A stretch of DNA of 64,000 nt from Azolla caroliniana (Eukaryota > Polypodiophyta). A program made the translations under genes and the position numbers. Position 1 is the stretch's first letter; each line of letters begins with the position of its first letter. This document shows positions 1 through 10,184 of the stretch, one piece after another. The stretch spans positions 14,632,001 through 14,696,000 of the forward strand of contig JBHGNT010000007.1 of assembly GCA_043228905.1 (NCBI GenBank), given 5' to 3'. The notes below the pieces were generated by a model. That model saw nothing but the letters and a program-made list of their open reading frames with translations, had not been told where the DNA came from and searched no databases.

Positions 1-570
1 AGCTTTATATTTTATAAAGTTATCATCACCCCTTTTCAACTTAAACACCCATTTATTTTTCAAAGCTTTCCTACCCTTAGGAAGTCCAACTAGCTCAAAT
101 GTGTTATTCTTTTTCAAAGAATTAATTTCTTCATGCATGGCCTCTACCCAACTATCTTTGTCTTTAAGAGTTTGCACATCATGAAAACTTTCCGGTTCAC
201 CGTCATTAGTGAGTAAAACATATTCAGAGCTAGGATACCTCATGGATGGTCGTCGTTCTCTAGTAGATCTCCTTAAAGGTTGATTTGCCACCTCTTGTAA
301 TGGGAGTTCCTCCCCCCGCTCAAGACCTGTCTCTCGCAAAACAACATCATTACTAGCATCATCTATAATCAACGGCTCAACAACATCCTCATGTTGCTCT
401 TCTTGTTGTGAGGCACTCTCTTGTGTATCATCATCCATCATAGGAATTGGTTCAATATCTACTAGGTCACCATCTGAAGGGGTATTTGACCTTTCCGCCT
501 TGTCAATGTCCTCAATGGTTTGGTCTTCGATGAACACTACGTCACGACTCCTAATAAGCTTCTTTCCCAC
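1..570 (-). CDS. Copia-1b pol second ORF (N-terminal part of RT segment), partial
   Basis: Partial reading frame running off the left edge. It matches the first 190 residues of the 642-residue frame at 3,580-5,508. It starts in the linker after integrase (MGKKLIRSRDVVF), passes through an acidic, low-complexity linker, and reaches the start of reverse transcriptase (KNKWVFKLKRGDDNFIKYKA). It overlaps the end of the gag-integrase frame in a different phase, the same break as in the complete copy. The rest of RT and RNase H lie outside the window. Confidence 0.85.
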   Translation of the reverse strand, partial: MGKKLIRSRDVVFIEDQTIEDIDKAERSNTPSDGDLVDIEPIPMMDDDTQESASQQEEQHEDVVEPLIIDDASNDVVLRETGLERGEELPLQEVANQPLRRSTRERRPSMRYPSSEYVLLTNDGEPESFHDVQTLKDKDSWVEAMHEEINSLKKNNTFELVGLPKGRKALKNKWVFKLKRGDDNFIKYKA

Positions 571-2645
571 AGGATCGTAACATCATCTTGACCATATCCA
601 ATAAAAATGCATTGTTTAGATTTAGCATCTAACTTTGATCTTTCATCCTTGGGTATATGCACAAAACACTTACACCCAAACACACGTAAATAATCATAAG
701 AGACATCTTTACCATACCATACTCTATTTGGTACATCACCTTGCAATGCGGTAGTAGGAGATAAATTAATGATATGTGCAACAGTATTCAAAGCCTCACC
801 CCAAAATGATTTAGGTAACCTTGCATTTGAGAGTAAGCACCTAACTCTTTCAACTAAGGTTCTATTCATTCTTTCGGCCAAACCATTTAATTGGGGAGTC
901 TTAGGAGGGGTTCTTTGATGTTTGATACCTTGCTCTCGACAATACGCATCGAAAGATCCACAGTATTCGCCACCATTATCGCTACGAATACACTTCAGTT
1001 TCTTCCCTGTTTCTCTCTCAACAAAAACATGAAACTCTTTAAAAACATCAAAAACTTGATCTTTTGATTTCAACATTCGAACCCAAAGCTTCCTAGAATG
1101 ATCATCAATGAAAGTAACGAAATAAAGTGCTCCACCCATTGACCTTACCTTCAAGGGTCCACACACATCAGAATGCACTAGATCGAGTATACCTTTTCGT
1201 CGAAGAGAAGAATGCTTAAAGGAAACCCTCTTAGCCTTCCCTGCCAAACAGTGATCACATGTATCTAACTTCACATCTTTTAAACCTGGTAGGACGTTCT
1301 TTTTTGCTAGAAAGTCAAGTCCCTTTTCACTAATATGGGACAATCTCTTATGCCACAATTTTGAAACATCTTGATTTTCAACTGCATTGACAAAGTCAGT
1401 AGAGACAGAAGCTTGCAAAAGATATAGACCATTATGACAACATTTATTAGCTTTCGCAATAATCATAGAACCCTTACAAATTTTCCACTTACCATTTTGA
1501 GACGCATGACTATAACCCTCGTCATCTAATGTACCTGTGGAGATTAGATCCAATCTAATATCGGGCACGTGTCGTACTTGATGTAGAATCAGCTTGAATC
1601 CCGTGTTGGTTTGCAAGCAAATGGTTCCTATGCCGACTACCTTTGCAAATCCATCATTCCCCATCTTCACAACACCATAGTCACCTGGAGTGTAAGATGA
1701 GAAAAAATCCCTTCTGGACGTAACATGGTGGGAGGCACCACTATCAAGAACCCAAGTGGTTTCATGGCTACTTATGTTAACTTCATTGTAACTTGTACAT
1801 ACAACAAGTAAATCATTAGAGGAAGCAACATTAACAGAATCGATATTGTCATTCACATTTTTCTTATCTTTCATGTAGTTCGACACCTTATTTTCCTTCT
1901 TCCATTTGAAACAATATTTCTTTATGTGACCTGTCTTACCACAAAAATGACAAACTAAATCTTTATATTTAGACTTTGACTTACTTCTACTTCTACCTTT
2001 GTTGTTTCGGTCATCACTCCTCTTTTGGCTTCTTCCTCTATTTTCTGCAACGAAGGCGTCCATGTTTGATGTTGCTCCTTGCGTCCTTCGCCGAATTTCT
2101 TCATTTAGAATTCCACTCTTCACAAGTTCCATTGTCATGCCTTCCTTAGGAGCCGCACTAGCTAGAGTAACCCTAAATGTTTCCCATGACTCGGGAAGAG
2201 TATTTAGCAACCATAAAGAAAGAACTTCTTCTTCAAACTTTATACCCATGCTAGACAATTGATCAAAACATCCTTGAAACTCATTTAAATGATCTAAAAC
2301 CGACTTATTTTCTTTATAAGTCAAATGTATTGCTTGTTTAAGTAAAAACAACTTATTGTTACCGGTTCTAGAAGCATATAAGGTTTCTAATTTATTCCAC
2401 AAAGTCTTTGCATTTGTTTCATTCACAATATGATTCAAGACATTATCTCCTACCCATTGTCGAATGAAAGCACATACTTGTTCATTTTCAAAATCCCACT
2501 CCTCATTATTTTTCTTTTCGGGTTTAATTTTTGCAAATATAGGTAAATGCATATTTTTAACAAAAAGCAAATCTTTCATTTTTCCTTTCCATTTTTGATA
2601 GTTCGTGCCATTTAAAACAACCATTGTTGATGTGTTTGCCTCCAT
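537..2645 (-). CDS. Copia-1b gag-protease-integrase polyprotein
   Basis: 702-residue frame identical to 5,475-7,583. Order: UBN2-type Gag (about 1-190), basic RSRSKSKSKYKD stretch, CCHC knuckle CHFCGKTGHIKKYC (about 230), aspartic protease motif WVLDSGASHH (about 300), pre-integrase HHCC segment with LWHKRLSH and CDHC, then the integrase core with D-D-E residues in HSDVCGPL, SDNGGEY and LNGLAERMNRT. The frame ends abnormally just after CIFIGYGQD, where the reading phase changes, so RT is read from a second overlapping frame. TNT1-94-like by family recognition. Confidence 0.9.
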   Translation of the reverse strand: MEANTSTMVVLNGTNYQKWKGKMKDLLFVKNMHLPIFAKIKPEKKNNEEWDFENEQVCAFIRQWVGDNVLNHIVNETNAKTLWNKLETLYASRTGNNKLFLLKQAIHLTYKENKSVLDHLNEFQGCFDQLSSMGIKFEEEVLSLWLLNTLPESWETFRVTLASAAPKEGMTMELVKSGILNEEIRRRTQGATSNMDAFVAENRGRSQKRSDDRNNKGRSRSKSKSKYKDLVCHFCGKTGHIKKYCFKWKKENKVSNYMKDKKNVNDNIDSVNVASSNDLLVVCTSYNEVNISSHETTWVLDSGASHHVTSRRDFFSSYTPGDYGVVKMGNDGFAKVVGIGTICLQTNTGFKLILHQVRHVPDIRLDLISTGTLDDEGYSHASQNGKWKICKGSMIIAKANKCCHNGLYLLQASVSTDFVNAVENQDVSKLWHKRLSHISEKGLDFLAKKNVLPGLKDVKLDTCDHCLAGKAKRVSFKHSSLRRKGILDLVHSDVCGPLKVRSMGGALYFVTFIDDHSRKLWVRMLKSKDQVFDVFKEFHVFVERETGKKLKCIRSDNGGEYCGSFDAYCREQGIKHQRTPPKTPQLNGLAERMNRTLVERVRCLLSNARLPKSFWGEALNTVAHIINLSPTTALQGDVPNRVWYGKDVSYDYLRVFGCKCFVHIPKDERSKLDAKSKQCIFIGYGQDDVTILWERSLLGVVT

Positions 2646-2674
2646 TTATAATCGAGCAAAAAAACACAACCTTC

Positions 2675-2686
2675 GCTCTGATACCA
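2675..2686 (-). promoter_or_regulatory. Primer binding site, tRNA-iMet type (Copia-1b)
   Basis: The minus strand reads TGGTATCAGAGC, the usual plant copia primer site complementary to the 3' end of initiator tRNA-Met. It lies 2 nt from the LTR boundary at 2,689 and fixes the orientation of this copy as minus. Confidence 0.9.
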
Positions 2687-2688
2687 CT

Positions 2689-3538
2689 TGATGAGGTATA
2701 GACACGTAAGAGTGTAACACGCGTCACGTTTTATGCTCGATTATAATGAAAAAAGAAACACAAGAAACACACACAATGGCACAACAAAGATTACACAAGA
2801 TTTAACGTGGAAAAACCCTCAATGAGGGAAACAACCACGGGACAAAAGTCCAAAACCAATCCACTATCAAGAAAGAGATACAACACAAAGTACAAGTTCT
2901 ACTTCTAGATATACTAGAAATATGTAGAGATATGTAGCATAATACTACCGACAAAAATGGTACAATAATCCAAAGGGATAAGACTATCTCTCAAGCATAT
3001 AGTAGAAAAGAAGAGAGAAGAAAACCCGGATAAGAATGTCCACAAGTCGAAGTAGTAGCCGTGTAGATCTCACGTTGAGTAGCGGAGATGGAAAGAAGAT
3101 TAAGAGTAGATGAGTCGAGCACCAAGCTTCACCAAGCTCCACCAAGCTTCACCAAGCTCCACCAAGCTCCACCAAGCTTCACCAAGCTTCACTAAGCTTC
3201 TCTATGCTTCACAATGCTTCACTCTCCTTCACGCTCTCATACTTTGTTCTCATCTCTTCCCATATATATATATCTCCTTTCCACCTTCTCTTTGTCTCTC
3301 TCAAAACAAAAACGGTCGTTTTGTTTTATTTTACTCTTTATTATTATTATTACTATTATTATTTTCTTTCTTTACTCACTAAAAAACGTAACTTACATTT
3401 ACCCTTTTAAAGAATAAAGTAAGGGTAATAATTACTAAAGAAACAAAACTTTTGTTTTGTTTCATATTACTATCTAATAATAATAATAATAAATGTTATT
3501 AAAAAAAACAAAACAAAATAGTGACCGGATAATTAACA
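2689..3538 (-). repeat. Copia-1 LTR (shared middle LTR), 850 bp
   Basis: On the plus strand it runs from TGATGAGGTATAG to GGATAATTAACA, so it has TG...CA ends. It is the 3' LTR of the complete element to its right and the 5' LTR of the partial copy to its left. It contains an array of a 10-bp unit (ACCAAGCTTC/ACCAAGCTCC) at 3,121-3,230, with two fewer clean units than the other LTR and an extra ACTCTCCTTC. Only about two base substitutions separate it from the LTR at 7,627-8,486, which indicates a recent insertion or duplication. Confidence 0.93.
3121..3230. repeat. 10-bp tandem array inside Copia-1 LTR (left)
   Basis: Seven clean copies of ACCAAGCTYC followed by four degenerate units (ACTAAGCTTC, TCTATGCTTC, ACAATGCTTC, ACTCTCCTTC). 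The matching array in the other LTR differs in copy number. Confidence 0.9.
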
Positions 3539-3540
3539 AT

Positions 3541-3550
3541 CTCCCCCTCC
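3541..3550 (-). promoter_or_regulatory. Polypurine tract of Copia-1
   Basis: The minus strand reads GGAGGGGGAG immediately before the 3' LTR, in the expected place for plus-strand DNA priming. Confidence 0.8.
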
Positions 3551-3579
3551 GGTCACACAAGGAGAGAATTGCTTGTGTC

Positions 3580-5508
3580 TCAATTCATCTCCATTCCGGC
3601 AAGCTTGGCACATAGCTCAAGCTTCTCCCTTGGAACCACCTTTGTTAGCATGTCAGCAATGTTGTCATCAGTGTGAACTTTCTCTAGTTGCAACTTTTGC
3701 TCCTCGATAGCTAATCGTAACCAATGATACCTCACATCAATATGTTTTGTTCGTGAGTGATACATTGAGTTCTTGCTTAGGTCCATTGCACTTTGACTGT
3801 CACAAAAAACCACATAAGTTAATTGGCTCAAACCCAATTCTAAAAGAAACCTTTTCATCCAAAGCATTTCTTTGCCAGCCTCAGTTGCCGCAATGTATTC
3901 AGCTTCCGTAGTGGACAAGGCAACACACTTTTGCAATTTGGATTGCCATGATATAGCTCCCCCTGCAAAAGTAAATAAGAAACCGGATGTAGATTTTCTA
4001 CCATCAAGATCTCCAGCCATGTCCGCATCTGTAAAGCCTTCAAGAATTGGTTTAGAACCTCCAAAACAAATGCACAACTTAGATGTACCTCTCAAATACC
4101 GTAAAATCCATTTTACGGCATTCCAATGAGATTTACCAGGGTTAGAGAGATACCTACTCACTGTACCAACTGCATGTGCAATATCTGGTCGTGTGCTAAC
4201 CATAGCATACATTAAAGATCCAACCGCCGAGGCATAGGGAATCGATGACATCTCATCTCTTTCCTCCTCGGTAATTGGACAACATTTCCTACTCAATTTA
4301 AAGTGAGTGGCAAGAGGAGTACTTACTGGTTTCGAATATTGCATGTTGAACCTTTCGAGGATTCTTTCTATGTACGTTTCTTGTGAAAGCCACAATTTCT
4401 TTGATTCTCTATCACGAGTTATTTGCATACCTAAAATGTGCTTAGAAGGCCCTAAATCTTTCATGTCAAAAGTTTTAGATAACTCCACTTTTAACCTATT
4501 AATCATATTTAGGTCTTGCCCAACAATTAGCATATCATCAACATACAAAAGAAGTATAATAAAATTACCATCCTCAAATTGTTTAACATACACACAATGG
4601 TCCGCATTAGTTCTTTTATAACCTTGATTCACCATAAAAGAATAAAACTTTTTATACCATTGGCGCGGTGCTTGTTTTAGGCCATAGAGACTCTTTTTCA
4701 ACCTACATACCAAATGTTCTTTCCCTTTCTCTTTAAAACCCTCTGGTTGTTCCATGTATATTTCCTCATCTAGGTCACCATGTAAAAAAGCAGTTTTCAC
4801 ATCTAATTGTTCAAGTTCAAGGTTTAAACTAGCTACCAAACCTAACACAATTCGTATTGAACTTAATTTCACAACTGGTGAGAAAATTTCATCAAAGTCA
4901 ATTCCTTTCTTTTGACCATATCCTTTTACTACCAAACGAGCTTTATATTTTATAAAGTTATCATCACCCCTTTTCAACTTAAACACCCATTTATTTTTCA
5001 AAGCTTTCCTACCCTTAGGAAGTCCAACTAGCTCAAATGTGTTATTCTTTTTCAAAGAATTAATTTCTTCATGCATGGCCTCTACCCAACTATCTTTGTC
5101 TTTAAGAGTTTGCACATCATGAAAACTTTCCGGTTCACCGTCATTAGTGAGTAAAACATATTCAGAGCTAGGATACCTCATGGATGGTCGTCGTTCTCTA
5201 GTAGATCTCCTTAAAGGTTGATTTGCCACCTCTTGTAATGGGAGTTCCTCCCCCCGCTCAAGACCTGTCTCTCGCAAAACAACATCATTACTAGCATCAT
5301 CTATAATCAACGGCTCAACAACATCCTCATGTTGCTCTTCTTGTTGTGAGGCACTCTCTTGTGTATCATCATCCATCATAGGAATTGGTTCAATATCTAC
5401 TAGGTCACCATCTGAAGGGGTATTTGACCTTTCCGCCTTGTCAATGTCCTCAATGGTTTGGTCTTCGATGAACACTACGTCACGACTCCTAATAAGCTTC
5501 TTTCCCAC
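3580..5508 (-). CDS. Copia-1 reverse transcriptase-RNase H
   Basis: 642 residues. An acidic linker (about 1-100) is followed by reverse transcriptase with LDVKTAFLHGDLDEEIYM, LKKSLYGLKQAPRQWYK and the catalytic LLLYVDDMLIVG, then RNase H with the motifs DADMAGDLDGRKSTSGF, STTEAEYIA and SRTKHIDVRYH. The frame is open to the end of RNase H. It overlaps the upstream gag-integrase frame by 34 bp in another phase. The overlap looks like a small deletion in the integrase-RT linker rather than programmed frameshifting, since conserved residues after GYGQDD are missing. The identical break occurs in the tandem copy. Confidence 0.92.
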   Translation of the reverse strand: MGKKLIRSRDVVFIEDQTIEDIDKAERSNTPSDGDLVDIEPIPMMDDDTQESASQQEEQHEDVVEPLIIDDASNDVVLRETGLERGEELPLQEVANQPLRRSTRERRPSMRYPSSEYVLLTNDGEPESFHDVQTLKDKDSWVEAMHEEINSLKKNNTFELVGLPKGRKALKNKWVFKLKRGDDNFIKYKARLVVKGYGQKKGIDFDEIFSPVVKLSSIRIVLGLVASLNLELEQLDVKTAFLHGDLDEEIYMEQPEGFKEKGKEHLVCRLKKSLYGLKQAPRQWYKKFYSFMVNQGYKRTNADHCVYVKQFEDGNFIILLLYVDDMLIVGQDLNMINRLKVELSKTFDMKDLGPSKHILGMQITRDRESKKLWLSQETYIERILERFNMQYSKPVSTPLATHFKLSRKCCPITEEERDEMSSIPYASAVGSLMYAMVSTRPDIAHAVGTVSRYLSNPGKSHWNAVKWILRYLRGTSKLCICFGGSKPILEGFTDADMAGDLDGRKSTSGFLFTFAGGAISWQSKLQKCVALSTTEAEYIAATEAGKEMLWMKRFLLELGLSQLTYVVFCDSQSAMDLSKNSMYHSRTKHIDVRYHWLRLAIEEQKLQLEKVHTDDNIADMLTKVVPREKLELCAKLAGMEMN

Positions 5509-7583
5509 AGGATCGTAACATCATCTTGACCATATCCAATAAAAATGCATTGTTTAGATTTAGCATCTAACTTTGATCTTTCATCCTTGGGTATATGCAC
5601 AAAACACTTACACCCAAACACACGTAAATAATCATAAGAGACATCTTTACCATACCATACTCTATTTGGTACATCACCTTGCAATGCGGTAGTAGGAGAT
5701 AAATTAATGATATGTGCAACAGTATTCAAAGCCTCACCCCAAAATGATTTAGGTAACCTTGCATTTGAGAGTAAGCACCTAACTCTTTCAACTAAGGTTC
5801 TATTCATTCTTTCGGCCAAACCATTTAATTGGGGAGTCTTAGGAGGGGTTCTTTGATGTTTGATACCTTGCTCTCGACAATACGCATCGAAAGATCCACA
5901 GTATTCGCCACCATTATCGCTACGAATACACTTCAGTTTCTTCCCTGTTTCTCTCTCAACAAAAACATGAAACTCTTTAAAAACATCAAAAACTTGATCT
6001 TTTGATTTCAACATTCGAACCCAAAGCTTCCTAGAATGATCATCAATGAAAGTAACGAAATAAAGTGCTCCACCCATTGACCTTACCTTCAAGGGTCCAC
6101 ACACATCAGAATGCACTAGATCGAGTATACCTTTTCGTCGAAGAGAAGAATGCTTAAAGGAAACCCTCTTAGCCTTCCCTGCCAAACAGTGATCACATGT
6201 ATCTAACTTCACATCTTTTAAACCTGGTAGGACGTTCTTTTTTGCTAGAAAGTCAAGTCCCTTTTCACTAATATGGGACAATCTCTTATGCCACAATTTT
6301 GAAACATCTTGATTTTCAACTGCATTGACAAAGTCAGTAGAGACAGAAGCTTGCAAAAGATATAGACCATTATGACAACATTTATTAGCTTTCGCAATAA
6401 TCATAGAACCCTTACAAATTTTCCACTTACCATTTTGAGACGCATGACTATAACCCTCGTCATCTAATGTACCTGTGGAGATTAGATCCAATCTAATATC
6501 GGGCACGTGTCGTACTTGATGTAGAATCAGCTTGAATCCCGTGTTGGTTTGCAAGCAAATGGTTCCTATGCCGACTACCTTTGCAAATCCATCATTCCCC
6601 ATCTTCACAACACCATAGTCACCTGGAGTGTAAGATGAGAAAAAATCCCTTCTGGACGTAACATGGTGGGAGGCACCACTATCAAGAACCCAAGTGGTTT
6701 CATGGCTACTTATGTTAACTTCATTGTAACTTGTACATACAACAAGTAAATCATTAGAGGAAGCAACATTAACAGAATCGATATTGTCATTCACATTTTT
6801 CTTATCTTTCATGTAGTTCGACACCTTATTTTCCTTCTTCCATTTGAAACAATATTTCTTTATGTGACCTGTCTTACCACAAAAATGACAAACTAAATCT
6901 TTATATTTAGACTTTGACTTACTTCTACTTCTACCTTTGTTGTTTCGGTCATCACTCCTCTTTTGGCTTCTTCCTCTATTTTCTGCAACGAAGGCGTCCA
7001 TGTTTGATGTTGCTCCTTGCGTCCTTCGCCGAATTTCTTCATTTAGAATTCCACTCTTCACAAGTTCCATTGTCATGCCTTCCTTAGGAGCCGCACTAGC
7101 TAGAGTAACCCTAAATGTTTCCCATGACTCGGGAAGAGTATTTAGCAACCATAAAGAAAGAACTTCTTCTTCAAACTTTATACCCATGCTAGACAATTGA
7201 TCAAAACATCCTTGAAACTCATTTAAATGATCTAAAACCGACTTATTTTCTTTATAAGTCAAATGTATTGCTTGTTTAAGTAAAAACAACTTATTGTTAC
7301 CGGTTCTAGAAGCATATAAGGTTTCTAATTTATTCCACAAAGTCTTTGCATTTGTTTCATTCACAATATGATTCAAGACATTATCTCCTACCCATTGTCG
7401 AATGAAAGCACATACTTGTTCATTTTCAAAATCCCACTCCTCATTATTTTTCTTTTCGGGTTTAATTTTTGCAAATATAGGTAAATGCATATTTTTAACA
7501 AAAAGCAAATCTTTCATTTTTCCTTTCCATTTTTGATAGTTCGTGCCATTTAAAACAACCATTGTTGATGTGTTTGCCTCCAT
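5475..7583 (-). CDS. Copia-1 gag-protease-integrase polyprotein
   Basis: 702 residues starting at an ATG 44 bp inside the internal region (MEANTSTMVVLNGTNYQKWK). Gag is of UBN2 type (about 1-190). CCHC knuckle CHFCGKTGHIKKYC, protease motif LDSGASHH, GAG-pre-integrase and the integrase catalytic core follow in copia order. The last roughly 10 residues (VTILWERSLLGVVT) are out of phase with the conserved linker, marking the frame break. Gag and protease would still be made from a full-length transcript; a continuous Pol would not. Confidence 0.92.
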   Translation of the reverse strand: MEANTSTMVVLNGTNYQKWKGKMKDLLFVKNMHLPIFAKIKPEKKNNEEWDFENEQVCAFIRQWVGDNVLNHIVNETNAKTLWNKLETLYASRTGNNKLFLLKQAIHLTYKENKSVLDHLNEFQGCFDQLSSMGIKFEEEVLSLWLLNTLPESWETFRVTLASAAPKEGMTMELVKSGILNEEIRRRTQGATSNMDAFVAENRGRSQKRSDDRNNKGRSRSKSKSKYKDLVCHFCGKTGHIKKYCFKWKKENKVSNYMKDKKNVNDNIDSVNVASSNDLLVVCTSYNEVNISSHETTWVLDSGASHHVTSRRDFFSSYTPGDYGVVKMGNDGFAKVVGIGTICLQTNTGFKLILHQVRHVPDIRLDLISTGTLDDEGYSHASQNGKWKICKGSMIIAKANKCCHNGLYLLQASVSTDFVNAVENQDVSKLWHKRLSHISEKGLDFLAKKNVLPGLKDVKLDTCDHCLAGKAKRVSFKHSSLRRKGILDLVHSDVCGPLKVRSMGGALYFVTFIDDHSRKLWVRMLKSKDQVFDVFKEFHVFVERETGKKLKCIRSDNGGEYCGSFDAYCREQGIKHQRTPPKTPQLNGLAERMNRTLVERVRCLLSNARLPKSFWGEALNTVAHIINLSPTTALQGDVPNRVWYGKDVSYDYLRVFGCKCFVHIPKDERSKLDAKSKQCIFIGYGQDDVTILWERSLLGVVT

Positions 7584-7612
7584 TTATAATCGAGCAAAAA
7601 AACACAACCTTC

Positions 7613-7624
7613 GCTCTGATACCA
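7613..7624 (-). promoter_or_regulatory. Primer binding site, tRNA-iMet type (Copia-1)
   Basis: TGGTATCAGAGC on the minus strand, 2 nt from the 5' LTR. Confidence 0.9.
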
Positions 7625-7626
7625 CT

Positions 7627-8486
7627 TGATGAGGTATAGACACGTAAGAGTGTAACACGCGTCACGTTTTATGCTCGATTATAATGAAAAAAGAAACACA
7701 AGAAACACACACAATGGCACAACAAAGATTACACAAGATTTAACGTGGAAAAACCCTCAATGAGGGAAACAACCACGGGACAAAAGTCCAAAACCAATCC
7801 ACTATCAAGAAAGAGATACAACACAAAGTACAAGTTCTACTTCTAGATATACTAGAAATATGTAGAGATATGTAGCATAATACTACCGACAAAAATGGTA
7901 CAATAATCCAAAGGGATAAGACTATCTCTCAAGCATATAGTAGAAAAGAAGAGAGAAGAAAACCCGGATAAGAATGTCCACAAGTCGAAGTAGTAGCCGT
8001 GTAGATCTCACGTTGAGTAGCGGAGATGGAAAGAAGATTAAGAGTAGATGAGTCGAGCACCAAGCTTCACCAAGCTCCACCAAGCTTCACCAAGCTCCAC
8101 CAAGCTTCACCAAGCTCCACCAAGCTCCACCAAGCTTCACCAAGCTTCACTAAGCTTCTCTATGCTTCACAATGCTTCACGCTCTCATACTTTGTTCTCA
8201 TCTCTTCCCATATATATATATCTCCTTTCCACCTTCTCTTTGTCTCTCTCAAAACAAAAACGGTCGTTTTGTTTTGTTTTACTCTTTATTATTATTATTA
8301 CTATTATTATTTTCTTGCTTTACTCACTAAAAAACGTAACTTACATTTACCCTTTTAAAGAATAAAGTAAGGGTAATAATTACTAAAGAAACAAAACTTT
8401 TGTTTTGTTTCATATTACTATCTAATAATAATAATAATAAATGTTATTAAAAAAAACAAAACAAAATAGTGACCGGATAATTAACA
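7627..8486 (-). repeat. Copia-1 5' LTR, 860 bp
   Basis: TG...CA ends and nearly identical to 2,689-3,538, differing mainly by the number of 10-bp units (nine clean units at 8,059-8,148 plus three degenerate ones) and by about two substitutions near 8,276 and 8,318. The + strand contains an AT-rich block of TTATTATTA and (TA)n near 8,212. Confidence 0.93.
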
Positions 8487-10184
8487 ATTACCTCACCCAA
8501 CAAATTGAATCCCAATATTGTTAAAATTTGTTTCCAAAAATCTTAATCAATTGAGAAGTAGCCAACGAAAACAAAATCTCGTCAAGAAGATTCTACTCAA
8601 CCAAAGCATTTTTCAATATTTTGCCGCCCAAACATGATGACCTCAGCAGTTCATGTATAATGATGGAATATTTAAAAGAAATTGTGATCACAAGGACTCC
8701 TCTAATAAGTCGAGAAGAATTTACTCAACTAAAGAATTTTTCAATAGTTTGCTGCCCAAACATGATGACCTCTGCAATTCTTATATAATGATAGAATATT
8801 TAAAAGAAATAATGATCACAAACACTCCTCTAATAAGGGGTAGATTAAATTTAGTGAAGCTTATTTTTAGTGATTAAATAATAATAGTGTAATTTTACAT
8901 CAATTGTCATGCTTTGATTATTTCATTATCTCCTTATTGCACCTAATTGCAATCATGACATCACAATAACTTCCTGATGATGTGGCTTCATGATTAAGTA
9001 CTACAGTCATGTATATATACTTATACTCAATAGTAGAGGTTACCTACACTCACCAGCAATCGAAAATCTAAACCATGTTCTGGTTTATTCCCTAAGCCAA
9101 ACAAAAAACACAAAGGTTTCCTCCTAGCTAGAAGCATGTGTTTGTACTTGGAAGAACCTGATCTTTCAATTGACGGCCAATCTCAATCCACATCAATCTC
9201 CCTTCTTGTGATCTATGATCTATCTAGGAAAATCTTTGTTAACATGCCAATGGCAAAACATTGTACAACCAATTGTAAAATCATGATTCACTCAAAACCC
9301 TACAATCCATGTCTCACGCCTCCTGTCCTCGAATGCTAACATTTGAAGGATTAGGAATTCTTCCATCATGCACATCTCTTCTACAACTTTTCTTCATATC
9401 TGAAAGTTGTGTTCAATGCATAAATGTTATGTTAATAGTGGATCGGATCATAGGGTGTAACTATAACATTTTGTCATACTCTTAGTGCTTGTTTTCGTAT
9501 ATAATTTTAAATTTCTAGCGTTTTCATACCAACAATAGAGAGCTCGTTCACTCACCTAGACTCTTACCAATCTGTACACTATGATTAACAAAGCACTTCA
9601 GTATTAAAACATTGCTGATTTTGGTGAACATCACTCATTGCCATTTCCTAGGATTTGTTAAATGCCCATAATTCTTTCTTTATTGGGCAATCTACATGTT
9701 CTTCCACCCCACTTTTTACAACCCTTGCCTCCCTATAATCCTTGCTTATGAGTGATCTTACACCAACTTTGTCTTTAGCCATTTTTTATGAATATGTCAA
9801 AGAGTCCACATATGTGATGCATCTAAATTAGTTCAAAACAACTAGTGTTATCAATTAATGATAGTAAGAATACAATGGCCATACATCCACCCAGTCATAG
9901 ATTCTCATCTCCTCCATAGATACAACAAGCAATTCACTGAGTACACAGATCTTATTAGATCATGACAATGGTGATTTAAATGCGTGATTGAATAAAGCAA
10001 TGCTCAATTTCAAATAGGCTAGTATTGAAGGAAAGGGCTATTTTTTTTGTTGTCAAATATATACCCATGTAGCTCTACAAAATACATTACAAGTACTCAA
10101 TAAAACAATAGTATGTTAGTACCTCAAAACAACCAACTCCCAACTAAGCTCTCAAACCAAAGACAGGTCACACACATACACATT
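8487..10184. other. Intergenic, no gene recognised
   Basis: AT-rich sequence between the Copia-1 array and the 3' end of the epsin gene. Short open frames (for example 8,653-8,877 and 9,136-9,339) have no recognisable protein content. The only structure seen is the two-copy duplication at 8,581-8,836. Confidence 0.7.
8581..8836. repeat. Two-copy direct tandem duplication, 128-bp period
   Basis: Copy 1 starts GTCAAGAAGATTCTACTC at 8,581 and copy 2 starts GTCGAGAAGAATTTACTC at 8,709. Both include an AACATGATGACCTC block and end with CTCCTCTAATAAG. The copies differ at scattered positions, so this is an old local duplication. Confidence 0.85.

Larger units (their letters stand above)
1..2688 (-). 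mobile_element. Copia-1b internal region, partial (second tandem copy)
   Basis: Internal region of a Ty1/copia retrotransposon on the minus strand, cut by the left window edge. It matches 4,939-7,626 at a constant offset of 4,938 bp; the two encoded gag-integrase proteins are identical and I saw no base difference in the lines compared. It abuts the LTR at 2,689-3,538, which is also the 3' LTR of the complete element to the right, so the array reads internal-LTR-internal-LTR. The outer LTR of this copy lies left of the window. Confidence 0.93.
2689..8486 (-). mobile_element. Copia-1 complete LTR retrotransposon
   Basis: 5.8-kb Ty1/copia element, minus strand: 5' LTR 7,627-8,486, primer site 7,613-7,624, gag-protease-integrase 5,475-7,583, RT-RNase H 3,580-5,508, polypurine tract 3,541-3,550, 3' LTR 2,689-3,538. 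The right flank after the LTR reads ATTAC. The left flank is the interior of the tandem copy, so no target-site duplication can be checked inside the window. All domains are present, but pol is split into two overlapping phases. Confidence 0.93.

Noticed and set aside
3121-3230. Array of short regular repeats resembling a CRISPR-like array
   Set aside because: Units are contiguous 10-mers without spacers and lie inside a plant LTR; it is a minisatellite.
8653-9339. Short plus-strand open frames in the intergenic region
   Set aside because: One spans the 128-bp duplication and neither has recognisable content or codon bias.
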